From Caballeronia udeis (GTDB lineage Bacteria > Pseudomonadota > Gammaproteobacteria > Burkholderiales > Burkholderiaceae): 64,000 nt of DNA. A model generated the notes under the pieces. It was not told the origin of the DNA and made no database searches. It was given only the letters and a program-made list of their open reading frames with translations. Below, piece by piece: positions 9,034 through 18,389 of this stretch. Both the position numbers and the translations under genes were made by a program. The stretch covers positions 1 to 64,000 of the forward strand of contig NZ_FCOK02000036.1 in the NCBI RefSeq assembly GCF_001544555.2, read 5' to 3'. The first letter of the stretch is position 1. Each line of letters begins with the position of its first letter.

Positions 9034-9058
9034 CGATCACCACTGGGACCGTTTCGAA

Positions 9059-9868
9059 TCAGTCGAGCAGATCGGGTTCCGCTTCGACCAGCCCTTCATA
9101 CAAACTCTCGAACGAAAACAGCGCGCCTCCGGGGCGGCCGGTGCGCTCATGCGTCAGGGCTGCCACGTCATGCGGGATGAGCTGCGGCGTACCGGCGGCT
9201 TCGGCGAGCAGCTGCGTGTGGCACGCGTTATCCAGCGCGAGATACCACCAGGCAGCCGCTTCCACCGTCGGACCCGCGGTCAGGATGCCGTGGTTCTTCA
9301 GGATCACCGCCTTGCTCGAACCCAGCGCTTCGGCAATGCGTGCGCCTTCCTTGGTGTCGAGCACCACACCCTGGAAATCATCGAATAGTTCGTGATCCTC
9401 ATAGAAGGAGCACGAATCCTGTGTGAGCGGATCGAGCTTGCGTCCCAGTGTCGACCACGCTTTTCCGTATAGAGAATGCGTATGCGCCGCCGCCACGATA
9501 TCCGGGCGAGCATCGTGAATGGCTGCGTGAATCGCAAACGCGGCCTGATTGACCGGGCCTTTGCCGACCACGATCTCGCCGGCGCTGTTCACCAGCAGCA
9601 AGTCGGAAACCCGCATGCGCGCGAAGTGCCGCCCAAGCGGATTGACCCAGAAATGATCGGGCCATTCGGGATCGCGCGCGGTGATATGGCCGGCCAGGCC
9701 CTGATCGAAGCCGCGGCGGGCGAACAGGCGAAACGCGCCGGCAAGCCGTTCCAGGCGATGCCGGCGTTCAGCGGCGGGCGTTGCCGGAGCCGGGACTTCG
9801 TCGAACCAGAATTTGCGGACGGGCGTGGCATGCAGGGTGAGGCCGGGCGCGTCGGTGAGGGTGCTCAT
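9059..9868 (-). CDS. Class II aldolase/adducin family protein
   Basis: A 269-residue cytoplasmic protein with the class II aldolase fold (fuculose-1-phosphate aldolase, ribulose-phosphate epimerase, adducin). Zinc-ligand histidines are visible in AAAHTHS (about residues 125-132) and in KNHGILTAG (about residues 190-198). The N-terminal region has FARRGFDQGLAGHITARDPEWPDHFWVNP, with the substrate-loop consensus of the family. Start 9868 is supported by AAAGGA upstream. It is convergent with the sulfonate-type binding protein and shares an upstream motif with it, so the two may serve one catabolic route. The substrate is unknown; many Burkholderia copies of this branch are uncharacterised. Confidence 0.8.
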   Translation of the reverse strand: MSTLTDAPGLTLHATPVRKFWFDEVPAPATPAAERRHRLERLAGAFRLFARRGFDQGLAGHITARDPEWPDHFWVNPLGRHFARMRVSDLLLVNSAGEIVVGKGPVNQAAFAIHAAIHDARPDIVAAAHTHSLYGKAWSTLGRKLDPLTQDSCSFYEDHELFDDFQGVVLDTKEGARIAEALGSSKAVILKNHGILTAGPTVEAAAWWYLALDNACHTQLLAEAAGTPQLIPHDVAALTHERTGRPGGALFSFESLYEGLVEAEPDLLD

Positions 9869-10055
9869 TGTTTTGATGTCCTTTGGCGTTCAAGCGGCGT
9901 TCTGACTCGTCCGGATGAGCTTGTGCCGCTAGCGGCCAAGGCGGGTCCCGGCGAGTGTCCCTGGTGCGAACCGGCAGAACGCTCGATCGGCCGACACCAG
10001 TGAACAGTCCCAAAGGCTAGCACCCGGGTCTGCAAAGATTAAATATCAAATGAAG

Positions 10056-10067
10056 ATAACCATATCG
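10056..10067 (+). promoter_or_regulatory. Shared 12-bp motif ATAACCATATCG, copy 2
   Basis: Identical to 7910-7921. It lies 188 bases upstream of the aldolase start and 40 bases after the tryptophanyl-tRNA synthetase stop codon, in an AT-rich patch that would suit a promoter for the minus-strand aldolase gene. Confidence 0.4.
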
Positions 10068-10107
10068 ATTGCGCGGAGTAGCGCTCTCCAACGGCGCATG
10101 TTTATCG

Positions 10108-11163
10108 CTAAGAGCTTACCGAATCAAACGAAAACGTCCCTAGCGCCGTCCGTACTTCGTCCAGCGTTTGCTGCGTGACGGCCTTGGCGCGCTGCGTGCC
10201 TTCCCTAAGCACACTAAAGATGTGTGCCGGGTCCTGGGCGAATCGTTCCCTCCGTTCACGCATGGGGGCGATCAGCGCCTGCAGCTTGTCTTCAAGCCGG
10301 TGCTTGAGTGTCATGTCCCCAAGCCCTCCTGCGCGATACGCTGCCTTCAGGCGTTCCACTTCGGCGCGGTCGTCGTCGAATACGTCCAGGTACGTAAAGA
10401 CCATGTTGCCCTCCACGGTTCCCGGATCAGATGCCCGCAGATGGTTCGGATCGGTGTACATGCGCTTTACCGCTTCGCGTATGACATCGGGCGAGGACGA
10501 GAGCGCAATTGAATTGTTCTGCGATTTGCTCATCTTGGCTTTGCCGTCGACGCCGGGGAGGCGGCCCATTACCGGGATCAATGCCTGGGCTTCCGGCAGG
10601 ACGTCGACGCCCGCTTGCCGGTTGATGCGGCGAACGATCTCGTTGGTCTGTTCGATCAGCGGAGCCTGATCTTCTCCTACCGGAACAAAATGAGCCTTGA
10701 ACCCGGTGATATCGGCGGCTTGCGCCACGGGGTAACAGAGAAAACCCGCCGGAATATCGCGCCCAAAACCGCGGGCCTGAATTTCTTCCTTGATGGTCGG
10801 ATTACGTTCGAGACGCGCGACCGTGACAAAGTTCAGGTAAAGCAGGGTCAATTCCGCAAGGGCCGGCAGAGCCGACTGGACCGCGATGGTGGTCTTGTCC
10901 GGGTCTATACCGACAGCCAGATAATCCAGCGCCACCTCCAGCACGTTGCGGCGCACTTTGTCCGGGTCATGAGCGTTGTCGGTCAGGGCCTGGGTGTCGG
11001 CGACGAGAAGGTATTGCGTGTGCGTTTCCTGAAGCTCGAGCCGGGTCTTCAGCGAGCCGACATAATGGCCCAGATGCAGCGGGCCGGTCGGGCGGTCACC
11101 AGTCAGGACGGTAAGGCGTGGTGCGGATGACGGGGTGTCGTGCAAATCGTGCAAATCGTGCAT
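10108..11163 (-). CDS. trpS: Tryptophanyl-tRNA synthetase
   Basis: A class I aminoacyl-tRNA synthetase (351 residues) that charges tRNA-Trp. The HIGH signature appears as HLGH in GDRPTGPLHLGHYVGSLKTR (about residues 20-40), and KMSKS is intact in GKAKMSKSQNNSI (about residues 195-210). The tail is helical, normal for the family. ATG 11163 is preferred; a GTG eight codons earlier is possible. The first codons hold a 9-base duplication that gives HDLHDLHD. Burkholderia chromosomes often carry more than one trpS; whether this is the main or an extra copy cannot be told here. It lies 190 bases downstream of the allophanate hydrolase gene on the same strand. Confidence 0.93.
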   Translation of the reverse strand: MHDLHDLHDTPSSAPRLTVLTGDRPTGPLHLGHYVGSLKTRLELQETHTQYLLVADTQALTDNAHDPDKVRRNVLEVALDYLAVGIDPDKTTIAVQSALPALAELTLLYLNFVTVARLERNPTIKEEIQARGFGRDIPAGFLCYPVAQAADITGFKAHFVPVGEDQAPLIEQTNEIVRRINRQAGVDVLPEAQALIPVMGRLPGVDGKAKMSKSQNNSIALSSSPDVIREAVKRMYTDPNHLRASDPGTVEGNMVFTYLDVFDDDRAEVERLKAAYRAGGLGDMTLKHRLEDKLQALIAPMRERRERFAQDPAHIFSVLREGTQRAKAVTQQTLDEVRTALGTFSFDSVSS

Positions 11164-11377
11164 AGACGGATTCTCTTGGAGAACCACCGCAGCACGAGCG
11201 AACCGGGAGATGAAACCATGTTGGCCGGACTGCGGCGGTCATGGTCATTAAAAAGGCGTGACAATGCCGCTTCTTCAGGAGCGGCACCAGGTACGAGCGG
11301 CAGCGGGGTTGGTGGCGGACATGGAGTAAGAATGCCATAGAGCAGGGATTGCTGACAACGCTCGGCGCTCGAACACG

Positions 11378-13207
11378 TTATTCTGCGGCCGCGCCGCTCG
11401 CGGCGACAGAAGCGGTGCCGGCAATCCACTGCCGCCATCCACCGAACGACGTAATCTCGCGGGCACCTTCCAGCCCGAAGGTGTCGCAGATAAAGCCGGT
11501 CTCCCAGCGGCCGTCGGAGAGTTCGACCTTGCCGAGCCCGAGGGGCGCGGGAATGATCGTGAGGAATGAGCCCAGTTCCGTGCTGGGGAGCTCCCACACC
11601 TCGACCTCGATAGCGGAGCCGTTCCCATCGGAAACGCGGGTCATCCCGGGCCGCGCCACAGTGCCTGCTATCGCAAACAGGCGGTAGCGAGGTGCGCTGA
11701 ACGTGCGTTCAACCAGCCGGCCGCCGCGGCGAAGCAACTGCCAGTTCAGGGGCAGTCCCTCCATATGCGCACCACAGACTACGATCCGCGCGCGGTCACC
11801 ATGAGCTTGCCGTGGCGGTGGCGTAAGATTGGGAGCACTGCCTCCGACAACAGGCAATCCATAAATCCTCTGCAATCGATCAGCTATGCTGAGTAAATAT
11901 TGATCGGTGAACGGGCGACCGAAAACCGTGACGCCCCAGGGAAGTTCATTAGCCATGAATCCAGCCGGAACCGCTACGGCTGCATAGTCCAGGAGATTCA
12001 TGAAGTTGGTGTAGTACCCCAGCAAGGAGTTGGGGCCGATAGGGTCCGCCTCCAGTTCAGCCAGCGTAACGGGCCGGGGAACACTCGGCGTCAGGATGAA
12101 GTCTAGCGGGCCCATAACCGCGTCGCAGACTTGCTTGAGCGCCTGAAGGCGGTACTGTGCGCGAAATGCATCGACGGCGGTCGTGCCGGGTGCTTTGGCG
12201 AGCACGTCCCGAATCACGGGCAATACGGCGTCGGGCCGGGCTTCCATCAACTCTCCCGCGACGCTGTAGCGCTCCGCGACCCATGGTCCTTCATAAAGCA
12301 ATCTGGCGGCTTCGGCAAACGGCGCAAAGTCTATTTCAACGGCAGTTCCGCCAGCGGTTTCCAGTGCCTTCCGGGCTTGTTCAAAAAGCGCGGGACTTTC
12401 AGCGCATCCTGCAAATTCAAGTGCCGAGGGTACGCCGAATCGAAATGCGGATACCTCACCAAACGCACTTGCGTCATTGAACTGCGGATTGACGCGGCTA
12501 TAGGCGTCGTGTGGATCTGGCCTCGCTGTGAGCGCCAGCAGTTCGCTGGCTTCCCGGGCGGTTGCGGTGAGGTAGGTCACGCAATCGAGGGTCCGGCAAG
12601 CGGGCACCACACCCGCGGTCGACAGCAGACCCTTGGTTCCCTTGAAGCCGACGAGATTGTTCAACGCCGCGGGCACCCGGCCGGAGCCTGCCGTATCGGT
12701 ACCCAGAGCGAAGCTTGCCACGCCCAACGCCACCGCCAGCGACGAGCCCGCGCTCGACCCGCCCGCAGGGAAATCCGGATGCACGCTGTTGCGGCACTTG
12801 CCATAGGGTGAGCGCGTGCCGTTGAGGCCGGTGGCGAACTGATCGAGATTGGTCTTGCCGATGGGCACCGCGCCAAGCGAAATCAATTGCGCAACGAGCG
12901 TTGCCGATTCGGTGGGGGTATAGGCGAATGCGGGGCACGCGGCGGTGGTCGGAATGCCGGCCAGATCGATGTTGTCCTTGATCGCGAACGGAATGCCATA
13001 GAGCGGGAGCGTGTTGATATCCCGCCCTTCCAGTTCATCCAGATAAGGCGTGATTTCGGCTTCGCTCAGCAAATGAATGAACAAATGGAACTCGGGATTG
13101 AGATCGGCGGCTTTTGCGAGCAGTCGGGCAATCAGTTTGCGAGGCGTGGTTTCTTTTGCACGATAAGCGGCGCGCAGCGTTGACATGCGCAGGTCGAATG
13201 AAGACAT
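11378..13207 (-). CDS. atzF: Allophanate hydrolase (AtzF-type)
   Basis: A 609-residue amidase-signature enzyme that hydrolyses allophanate to ammonia and CO2, the last step of this pathway. The Ser-cisSer-Lys triad is complete: Lys77 (GIPFAIKDNID), cis-Ser152 (GGSSAGSS) and nucleophile Ser175 (DTAGSGR). From about residue 455 a C-terminal domain follows (GDRARIVVCGAHMEGLPLN ... GFICDTFGLEGAREITSFGGWRQW), as in full-length AtzF proteins, where it helps to complete the hydrolysis of the N-carboxyurea intermediate. It starts 21 bases after the carboxylase gene and ends the operon. The guanidine-I riboswitch at the operon head indicates that its allophanate comes from carboxyguanidine, not chiefly from urea. 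Confidence 0.93.
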   Translation of the reverse strand: MSSFDLRMSTLRAAYRAKETTPRKLIARLLAKAADLNPEFHLFIHLLSEAEITPYLDELEGRDINTLPLYGIPFAIKDNIDLAGIPTTAACPAFAYTPTESATLVAQLISLGAVPIGKTNLDQFATGLNGTRSPYGKCRNSVHPDFPAGGSSAGSSLAVALGVASFALGTDTAGSGRVPAALNNLVGFKGTKGLLSTAGVVPACRTLDCVTYLTATAREASELLALTARPDPHDAYSRVNPQFNDASAFGEVSAFRFGVPSALEFAGCAESPALFEQARKALETAGGTAVEIDFAPFAEAARLLYEGPWVAERYSVAGELMEARPDAVLPVIRDVLAKAPGTTAVDAFRAQYRLQALKQVCDAVMGPLDFILTPSVPRPVTLAELEADPIGPNSLLGYYTNFMNLLDYAAVAVPAGFMANELPWGVTVFGRPFTDQYLLSIADRLQRIYGLPVVGGSAPNLTPPPRQAHGDRARIVVCGAHMEGLPLNWQLLRRGGRLVERTFSAPRYRLFAIAGTVARPGMTRVSDGNGSAIEVEVWELPSTELGSFLTIIPAPLGLGKVELSDGRWETGFICDTFGLEGAREITSFGGWRQWIAGTASVAASGAAAE

Positions 13208-13228
13208 TGTTTTTCCTGATCTGACTGG

Positions 13229-16200
13229 TTAAGACCGTTCGATGATTGCAACCCGCTGGCCCGCACGCACAGGCGAGCCCGGCGACACATACACGTCGCC
13301 CACCGTCCCCGCGCACGGTGCACATACCGATATCTCCATTTTCATCGACTCGATGATAAGCAGTACATCCCCTGCTGAAACGGTTTCACCGGGCGCCACG
13401 CGGACCTGCCAGAGATTGCCTGCTATCTCGCTGTCGACCGCCACTTGACCGTCTTCCAGCGGCGCTATTTCAGTGCTTTCGGGTGCCGGCGCTTCAAGGT
13501 TTTCCTCTGATGCCCCGGCTTCACGCCACCGTTCGCGCTCAGCCTGGAAGGCCGCTTGCTGACGCTGGCGGAAGTGCGCTATGCCATCTGCTTCGCGGGC
13601 TAGAAATGCCTGGTAACCGGCAAGAGACAACTCTGTCTCCTCGATCTTCAATGGATACCGCCCCAGCGGAAAATCTGCTCGGATGCGTGTCAGTTCGCCG
13701 GCGGAAACTTCGTAGAAGCGAATCTGATCGAAGAAACGCAGCAGGTAGGGGCGCCCCGCGAAATCCCTGATCTCGCGATAGCGGTTCCACATCTGCAATG
13801 TGCGCCCGACGAACTGGTAACCGCCGGGCCCCTCCATGCCATACACGCACAGGTAAGCGCCGCCGATCCCCACTGAGTTCTCCGCTGTCCACGTCCGCGC
13901 GGGGTTGTACTTGGTCGTCACCAGCCGGTGGCGTGGATCGAGCGGCGTTGCGACTGGCGCGCCCAGGTAGACATCGCCGAGACCCATCACCAGATAACTC
14001 GCATCGAACACGATCTGCTTCACCGCGCTGATGGAATCGAGGTCATTCATTCGACGGATGAACTCGAGATTGCTGGGGCACCACGGCGCGTCGCGGCGTA
14101 CGGTCGTCATGTATTTATCGATAGCGAGCCGGCACGCGGGATCGTCCCACGAGAGCGGCAGATGCACGATCCGCGATGGCGCGCGCAGATCCTTTTGCAG
14201 GAGTACCTCTTGCCACGTCCGCTCGATCTCGGCAAGCAGGCGCTTGAGCGGCAGGCGTTCCGGCTGGTAGTGAATCTGCAGGGAGCGAATGCCCGGTGTC
14301 AGGTCGATCACGCCGGCCAACGCGAGTGTTTCAAGTGACTGCATCAACGCGTGGCCGCGAAAGCGCAGCACGAGATCGAGCTCGGGCGGCCCGATTTCGA
14401 GCAACAAATGCGTGTCGCCCGAGAGCCTTGCGACCAGCCTTGCGGCGTCGGTTCCGGTGTCGAGAACGACTGGCGAAGTGAGTGATTCGCACGGAGCGTA
14501 ATCGGGCTCGGGCTGAATTTCCAGCGTCTCCAGTTCATGCAACCGGGCGGCTGCGGCCTGACGAGCCGCGTCAATCTGCACGGGTACGAAGCGCACTTTA
14601 TCGCCGGCTTTGAGTTGACCTATCTGCCAGAGATCTGCCTCGATGATCGTGACCGGACAAACGAAACCGCCCAGGCTGGGACCATCGGGTCCGAGGATCA
14701 CGGGCATGTCCCCGGTGAAATCGATTGCGCCGACCGCGTACGGGTTATCGTGAATATTTGATGGGTGCAGCCCGGCTTCGCCACCGTCCTCGCGCGACCA
14801 TTCGGGCTTGGGCCCGATCAGGCGCACGCCGGTGCGGCTCGAATTGAAATGGATTTCCCATTCGGTTGCGAGGAACTGTTCGATATAGCGCGGGCTGAAG
14901 TATTCAGGCGCGCCGTGAGGGCCGTAGATCACGCGCAGCGTGCGCACGGTCGGCAGTTCAGGCACGAAGGGCAGGGCGGCGCCTGCGCTGGCATCGGTCA
15001 GGGGATTGAGATGGAGCACGTCGCCCGCGCGCAGCGCACGGCCGCCGTGACCGCCGAACTGCCCGAGCGTAAACGTGCTGCGGCTGCCTAGATAGACTGC
15101 CACGTCGAAGCCGCCGCGCACGCACAGGTAAGCCCGCGCGCCCGCGCCGCGAATCGTGCCCAGCGCAAGGGTCGAACCGGCGGGAATGAACAGCGTGGTA
15201 TGCAGTGGTTGTTCCACTTCGTCCAGCAATACGGGCAAGCTGGCGCCCGTGACAGCCACAATGGCGTCTGTATTGAAGCGCAGCGCCGGACCGCTCATGG
15301 TGATCTCAAGAGCGGCAGCGTTTGTGTCGTTGCCCAGCAAGCGGTTTCCAAGCCGCAGCGCGCGGTCGTCCATTGGGCCCGATGGCGGAATGCCCACCGC
15401 CCAGTAACCTAGCCGCCCCGGGTGATCCTGTACGGTGGTTTGCGTGCCGCCGCTCACCACTTCTACCGTGCTCGCCCGATACCGCAGCCCTTCAAGGCAG
15501 CGTGTCCAGGGTTGGCCGGAAGCGAACGGCGTGTCGTCGATAATCTGGCGCAGGTAGTCGCGGTTCGTCTCTACGCCATAGAGGCGCGTGTCATGCAACG
15601 CATTGGCGAGAGCACGGCGGGCTGCGTCGCGCGTGGGGGACCACGCGATAACTTTCGCCAGCATCGGGTCGAAGTACGGGGGCACTTCGCAACCTGCTTC
15701 AATCCAGGTGTCGATGCGAAGCGTGCGACCGTCGGCGGGAGGGAACGCGACGTCGGTCAGGAGGCCTGGGCTCGGCTTGAAATCGCGGCCCGGATCTTCG
15801 GCGTAAACGCGTGCCTGGATCGCGTGACCGGCAGGCTTTAGCGCCGCGGCCAGATCACTCAAAGGCGCGAGCGTCCCTGCCGCCAGTTCGATCATCCAGC
15901 GCACCAGGTCGACTCCCCATACCTGTTCGGTCACGCCATGCTCGACCTGCAAGCGCGTATTCACTTCGAGGAAATAGAACTGTTGCGCGGCGCTGTCGTA
16001 GACGAATTCGACCGTGCCCGCCGAGCGGTACTCCACGGCCTTGGCGAGTTTGATAGCGGCTTCGCAGAGCGCCTCCGGCATGCCGTCCGGCAGGCATGGC
16101 GCAGGCGTTTCCTCCAGCACCTTCTGGTTGCGCCTCTGCACCGAGCAGTCGCGTACGCCAAGCGCAATTGCGTTGCCGCGGCCGTCGCCAAACACCTGGA

Positions 16201-16828
16201 CTTCGAGATGCCGTGCCCGCTCGATGTACTTTTCAAGGAACACGCCCGCGTCGCTGAAGTTGTTCTGGCCGAGGCGCTTTACTACATCGAAATGCGCACT
16301 GAGTTCGGTCGCGTTCCAGCAGACACGCATGCCTATGCCACCGCCGCCCGCAGTGCTTTTCAGCATGACGGGGTAGCCGATTCTTTCGGCGGCCTGTAAC
16401 GCGGCGTTCATGTCTTCAAGAAGACCCGTGCCTTCGAGCATCGGCACGCCCTGTTCCGCTGCGATTGCTCGGGCCGTGTGCTTCAAACCAAAGGCACGCA
16501 ATTGCGCGGGCGTGGGTCCGATAAACGCAATGCCCGCTGCTTCGCACGCTTCACCGAACTCCGCATTCTCCGAGAGAAAGCCGTAGCCCGGATGGATCGC
16601 CTGCACGTTCTCGCGGCGCGCAATGTCGAGGATCTTCGCGGCGTCCAGATAGGTGGCGGACGCCGGCCCGTCGCCGAGCCCGTGAGCAATCGTGGCCTCG
16701 CTGACATGCAGACTGGCGCGATCCGCCTCGGCATAGACCGCGACACCCGCGACATCAAGTGTACGAAGGGTTCGAAGGATGCGGCACGCTATGGCGCCGC
16801 GATTGGCGATAAGGACTTTCTCGAACAT
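13229..16828 (-). CDS. Biotin-dependent guanidine carboxylase (annotated family: urea carboxylase)
   Basis: A 1199-residue single-chain biotin enzyme. Domains in order: biotin carboxylase with ATP-grasp (1-450, MFEKVLIANRGAIACRILRT, then GGGGIGMR and EVNTRLQVEHGVTE); AHS2/KipA-like carboxyltransferase (from about 460, TTVQDHPGRLGYWAVGIPPS); AHS1/KipI-like (about 810-1020); and a biotinyl domain ending near ESMKMEIS with the biotinylated lysine at about 1163. The family includes urea carboxylases and guanidine carboxylases. The riboswitch, the DUF1989 pair and the importer argue that guanidine is the physiological substrate. ATG 16828 gives the typical family length; its ribosome site is weak, and translation may be coupled to the small upstream ORF at 16928-17026. 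Confidence 0.93.
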   Translation of the reverse strand: MFEKVLIANRGAIACRILRTLRTLDVAGVAVYAEADRASLHVSEATIAHGLGDGPASATYLDAAKILDIARRENVQAIHPGYGFLSENAEFGEACEAAGIAFIGPTPAQLRAFGLKHTARAIAAEQGVPMLEGTGLLEDMNAALQAAERIGYPVMLKSTAGGGGIGMRVCWNATELSAHFDVVKRLGQNNFSDAGVFLEKYIERARHLEVQVFGDGRGNAIALGVRDCSVQRRNQKVLEETPAPCLPDGMPEALCEAAIKLAKAVEYRSAGTVEFVYDSAAQQFYFLEVNTRLQVEHGVTEQVWGVDLVRWMIELAAGTLAPLSDLAAALKPAGHAIQARVYAEDPGRDFKPSPGLLTDVAFPPADGRTLRIDTWIEAGCEVPPYFDPMLAKVIAWSPTRDAARRALANALHDTRLYGVETNRDYLRQIIDDTPFASGQPWTRCLEGLRYRASTVEVVSGGTQTTVQDHPGRLGYWAVGIPPSGPMDDRALRLGNRLLGNDTNAAALEITMSGPALRFNTDAIVAVTGASLPVLLDEVEQPLHTTLFIPAGSTLALGTIRGAGARAYLCVRGGFDVAVYLGSRSTFTLGQFGGHGGRALRAGDVLHLNPLTDASAGAALPFVPELPTVRTLRVIYGPHGAPEYFSPRYIEQFLATEWEIHFNSSRTGVRLIGPKPEWSREDGGEAGLHPSNIHDNPYAVGAIDFTGDMPVILGPDGPSLGGFVCPVTIIEADLWQIGQLKAGDKVRFVPVQIDAARQAAAARLHELETLEIQPEPDYAPCESLTSPVVLDTGTDAARLVARLSGDTHLLLEIGPPELDLVLRFRGHALMQSLETLALAGVIDLTPGIRSLQIHYQPERLPLKRLLAEIERTWQEVLLQKDLRAPSRIVHLPLSWDDPACRLAIDKYMTTVRRDAPWCPSNLEFIRRMNDLDSISAVKQIVFDASYLVMGLGDVYLGAPVATPLDPRHRLVTTKYNPARTWTAENSVGIGGAYLCVYGMEGPGGYQFVGRTLQMWNRYREIRDFAGRPYLLRFFDQIRFYEVSAGELTRIRADFPLGRYPLKIEETELSLAGYQAFLAREADGIAHFRQRQQAAFQAERERWREAGASEENLEAPAPESTEIAPLEDGQVAVDSEIAGNLWQVRVAPGETVSAGDVLLIIESMKMEISVCAPCAGTVGDVYVSPGSPVRAGQRVAIIERS

Positions 16829-16927
16829 GAGGGATGACGGATGCGTGGGCGGGCCGTCCCGCCACGGGGAAATGCATGCCGCGGTCGTCCACGGCAAAAG
16901 GCGTCGCTGAGTCGCTGGACGCCGCGT

Positions 16928-17026
16928 CTACTTGAGCTTCAGTTCTTCTCGCTTGCGGGTGCAGGACCGGCCCGAGCGCACGAGCAACACGAAATAGAGC
17001 CAGTCGCGCCAATGCTTCAGTTCCAT
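16928..17026 (-). CDS. Candidate 32-residue small protein inside the guanidine operon
   Basis: The ATG at 17026 overlaps the end of the upstream DUF1989 gene, whose stop codon is at 17017-17019. GGAG lies eight bases before it, inside that gene. The product begins [20 protein letters not shown] and ends in a very basic tail ([10 protein letters not shown]). It fills half of an otherwise unexplained 188-base gap in a tightly packed operon. The short hydrophobic stretch WLYFVLLV could touch a membrane. Alternatively it is a leader whose translation primes the weakly signalled carboxylase start. No homologue is known to me. Confidence 0.4.
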   Translation of the reverse strand: MELKHWRDWLYFVLLVRSGRSCTRKREELKLK

Positions 17027-17658
17027 ATCAGCAACTCCGCTGGCGTGGGGTTGTAGGCGTTGCAAGGGTTGTTCAGCTGCGGGCAGTTGGAGATCAGAAC
17101 GATCACGTCCATCTCCGCGCGCAGTTCCACGTATTTACCCGGTGCCGAAATACCGTCTTCGAAGCTAAGGCCGCCGTCGGACGTGACCGGCACGTTCATG
17201 AAGAAGTTGATGTTCGCGCCAATGTCCTGTTTCGACAGACGTCCGTCGTGCGCACAGGCTCGCAGGTAGTTGTCGCGGCAGCTATGCATGTAGCGTTTTT
17301 CCAGCGCATAACGCACCGTGTTGCTCTCCTGGGCGCACGCGCCGCCGAGCGTGTCGTGACGGCCGCAGGTGTCCGCGACAAGGGTGAGCATCGGATTGCC
17401 GAGGTTTGAATAGAGCACGGTTCCCGTGGTGAGATACAGGCTCTTCTGGCGCCGTAGCGTGCGTTGCGGATCGAAGCGTTCGCGAGGATCGGCAAGGCTG
17501 TAGAACAGCGTATCCACCGCTTGATTGCCCTCAAGATCCAGAATGCGCAGGGTCTGGCCGGCTTTCACTTCGTGAAGCCACGGTTCCCCGGCCGCGAGCG
17601 TTTCACGAAAGACCGCGTGTTCGGGAAGTTTGTCGCTGTGGTTAAGCGTTGTAGTCAT
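17017..17658 (-). CDS. cgdB: DUF1989 protein, carboxyguanidine deiminase subunit (UAAP2-like)
   Basis: A 213-residue protein of the urea-carboxylase-associated family. Family features: [32 protein letters not shown] in the N-terminal third, the [19 protein letters not shown] block near the middle, and [18 protein letters not shown]. These proteins act as a pair (CgdA and CgdB) that removes one nitrogen from carboxyguanidine to give allophanate; this was established biochemically for homologues. It starts 14 bases after the companion gene. Which paralogue is A and which B is assigned here by operon order and could be reversed. Confidence 0.85.
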   Translation of the reverse strand: MTTTLNHSDKLPEHAVFRETLAAGEPWLHEVKAGQTLRILDLEGNQAVDTLFYSLADPRERFDPQRTLRRQKSLYLTTGTVLYSNLGNPMLTLVADTCGRHDTLGGACAQESNTVRYALEKRYMHSCRDNYLRACAHDGRLSKQDIGANINFFMNVPVTSDGGLSFEDGISAPGKYVELRAEMDVIVLISNCPQLNNPCNAYNPTPAELLIWN

Positions 17659-17672
17659 GGTGTCAGGTCCGC

Positions 17673-18377
17673 TTAGAGAAAGAACCGGTCGGTGTTGATG
17701 AAACCGCGTACGTTTTCTTCACACGAGGTACGGCAGAATTCGGCGGCCTGTCTATCCGCCTGTGTGAGCGAAAGCTTGACCGGCTTGGGCGCATAGTCGG
17801 GATTCGGGTCGAGCGGATGCTGGATTGCAGTCAGCACGACAAGCGTGTTCATCGGGGCATAGAGTTCGACATAGTCGCCGGCCTTCGAATTGCCCGGGAC
17901 GAAATTCAGCCCGCCTTCGCCCGTGACATCAACACGGCTGAAGAGATTCAGCGTCATCAGCAGGTCGGAGAGGGAGAGTCCCCATTTGCCGAGTTCAACC
18001 AGCAGGTTGTCCGTGCCATTGCGATAGAACGCGTTACGTAGTTCCTGATAGCGGCCCACGCCGTATTTGCTGTTCACCTCGTCGGCGTTGGAAACACCGC
18101 CTAGTGGGTCATGCCAGCCGCATGTGTCGGCGACCATGGCGGCGAGCACACGGCCCATGTCGGAGTACAGGCAGTGGCCGGCGGTCAGCTTCGCGGTGTG
18201 CTGGCACTTCAGCGTATCCGGGAGGTTCAGCCGTTCGCTTTTCTCGGCGGCGTTGACGAGCATGAGGCTGACGTTTGCCCCGCCACGCAAGTCGGTAAGA
18301 CGCAGGCACTGACCGCGCTTCACGATCAGCGAAGCATGGCCGCCGCCTGGGACGGTTTCTTCCAGTAGCCAATCCAT
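17673..18377 (-). CDS. cgdA: DUF1989 protein, carboxyguanidine deiminase subunit (UAAP1-like)
   Basis: A 234-residue paralogue of the next gene with the same blocks: [42 protein letters not shown] and [17 protein letters not shown]. It carries a longer C-terminal tail with two cysteines ([13 protein letters not shown]). Together with its partner it should deiminate carboxyguanidine to allophanate. It begins 12 bases after the ATPase gene of the importer, so importer and enzymes form one transcription unit. The A/B letter is by order only. The older name, urea amidolyase-associated protein 1, does not imply a urea substrate. Confidence 0.85.
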   Translation of the reverse strand: MDWLLEETVPGGGHASLIVKRGQCLRLTDLRGGANVSLMLVNAAEKSERLNLPDTLKCQHTAKLTAGHCLYSDMGRVLAAMVADTCGWHDPLGGVSNADEVNSKYGVGRYQELRNAFYRNGTDNLLVELGKWGLSLSDLLMTLNLFSRVDVTGEGGLNFVPGNSKAGDYVELYAPMNTLVVLTAIQHPLDPNPDYAPKPVKLSLTQADRQAAEFCRTSCEENVRGFINTDRFFL

Positions 18378-18389
18378 TTTGGGTTTCCT

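Noticed and set aside
11275-11322. Possible 15-codon leader peptide with one Trp codon before trpS (minus strand), overlapping a 7-bp hairpin
   Set aside because: No ribosome site before its ATG, only one Trp codon, and no clear terminator with an adjacent U-run. Not enough for an attenuator call.
13229-16828. Naming the carboxylase simply urea carboxylase
   Set aside because: The guanidine-I riboswitch and the two DUF1989 genes make guanidine the better-supported substrate; the sequence alone cannot fully decide.
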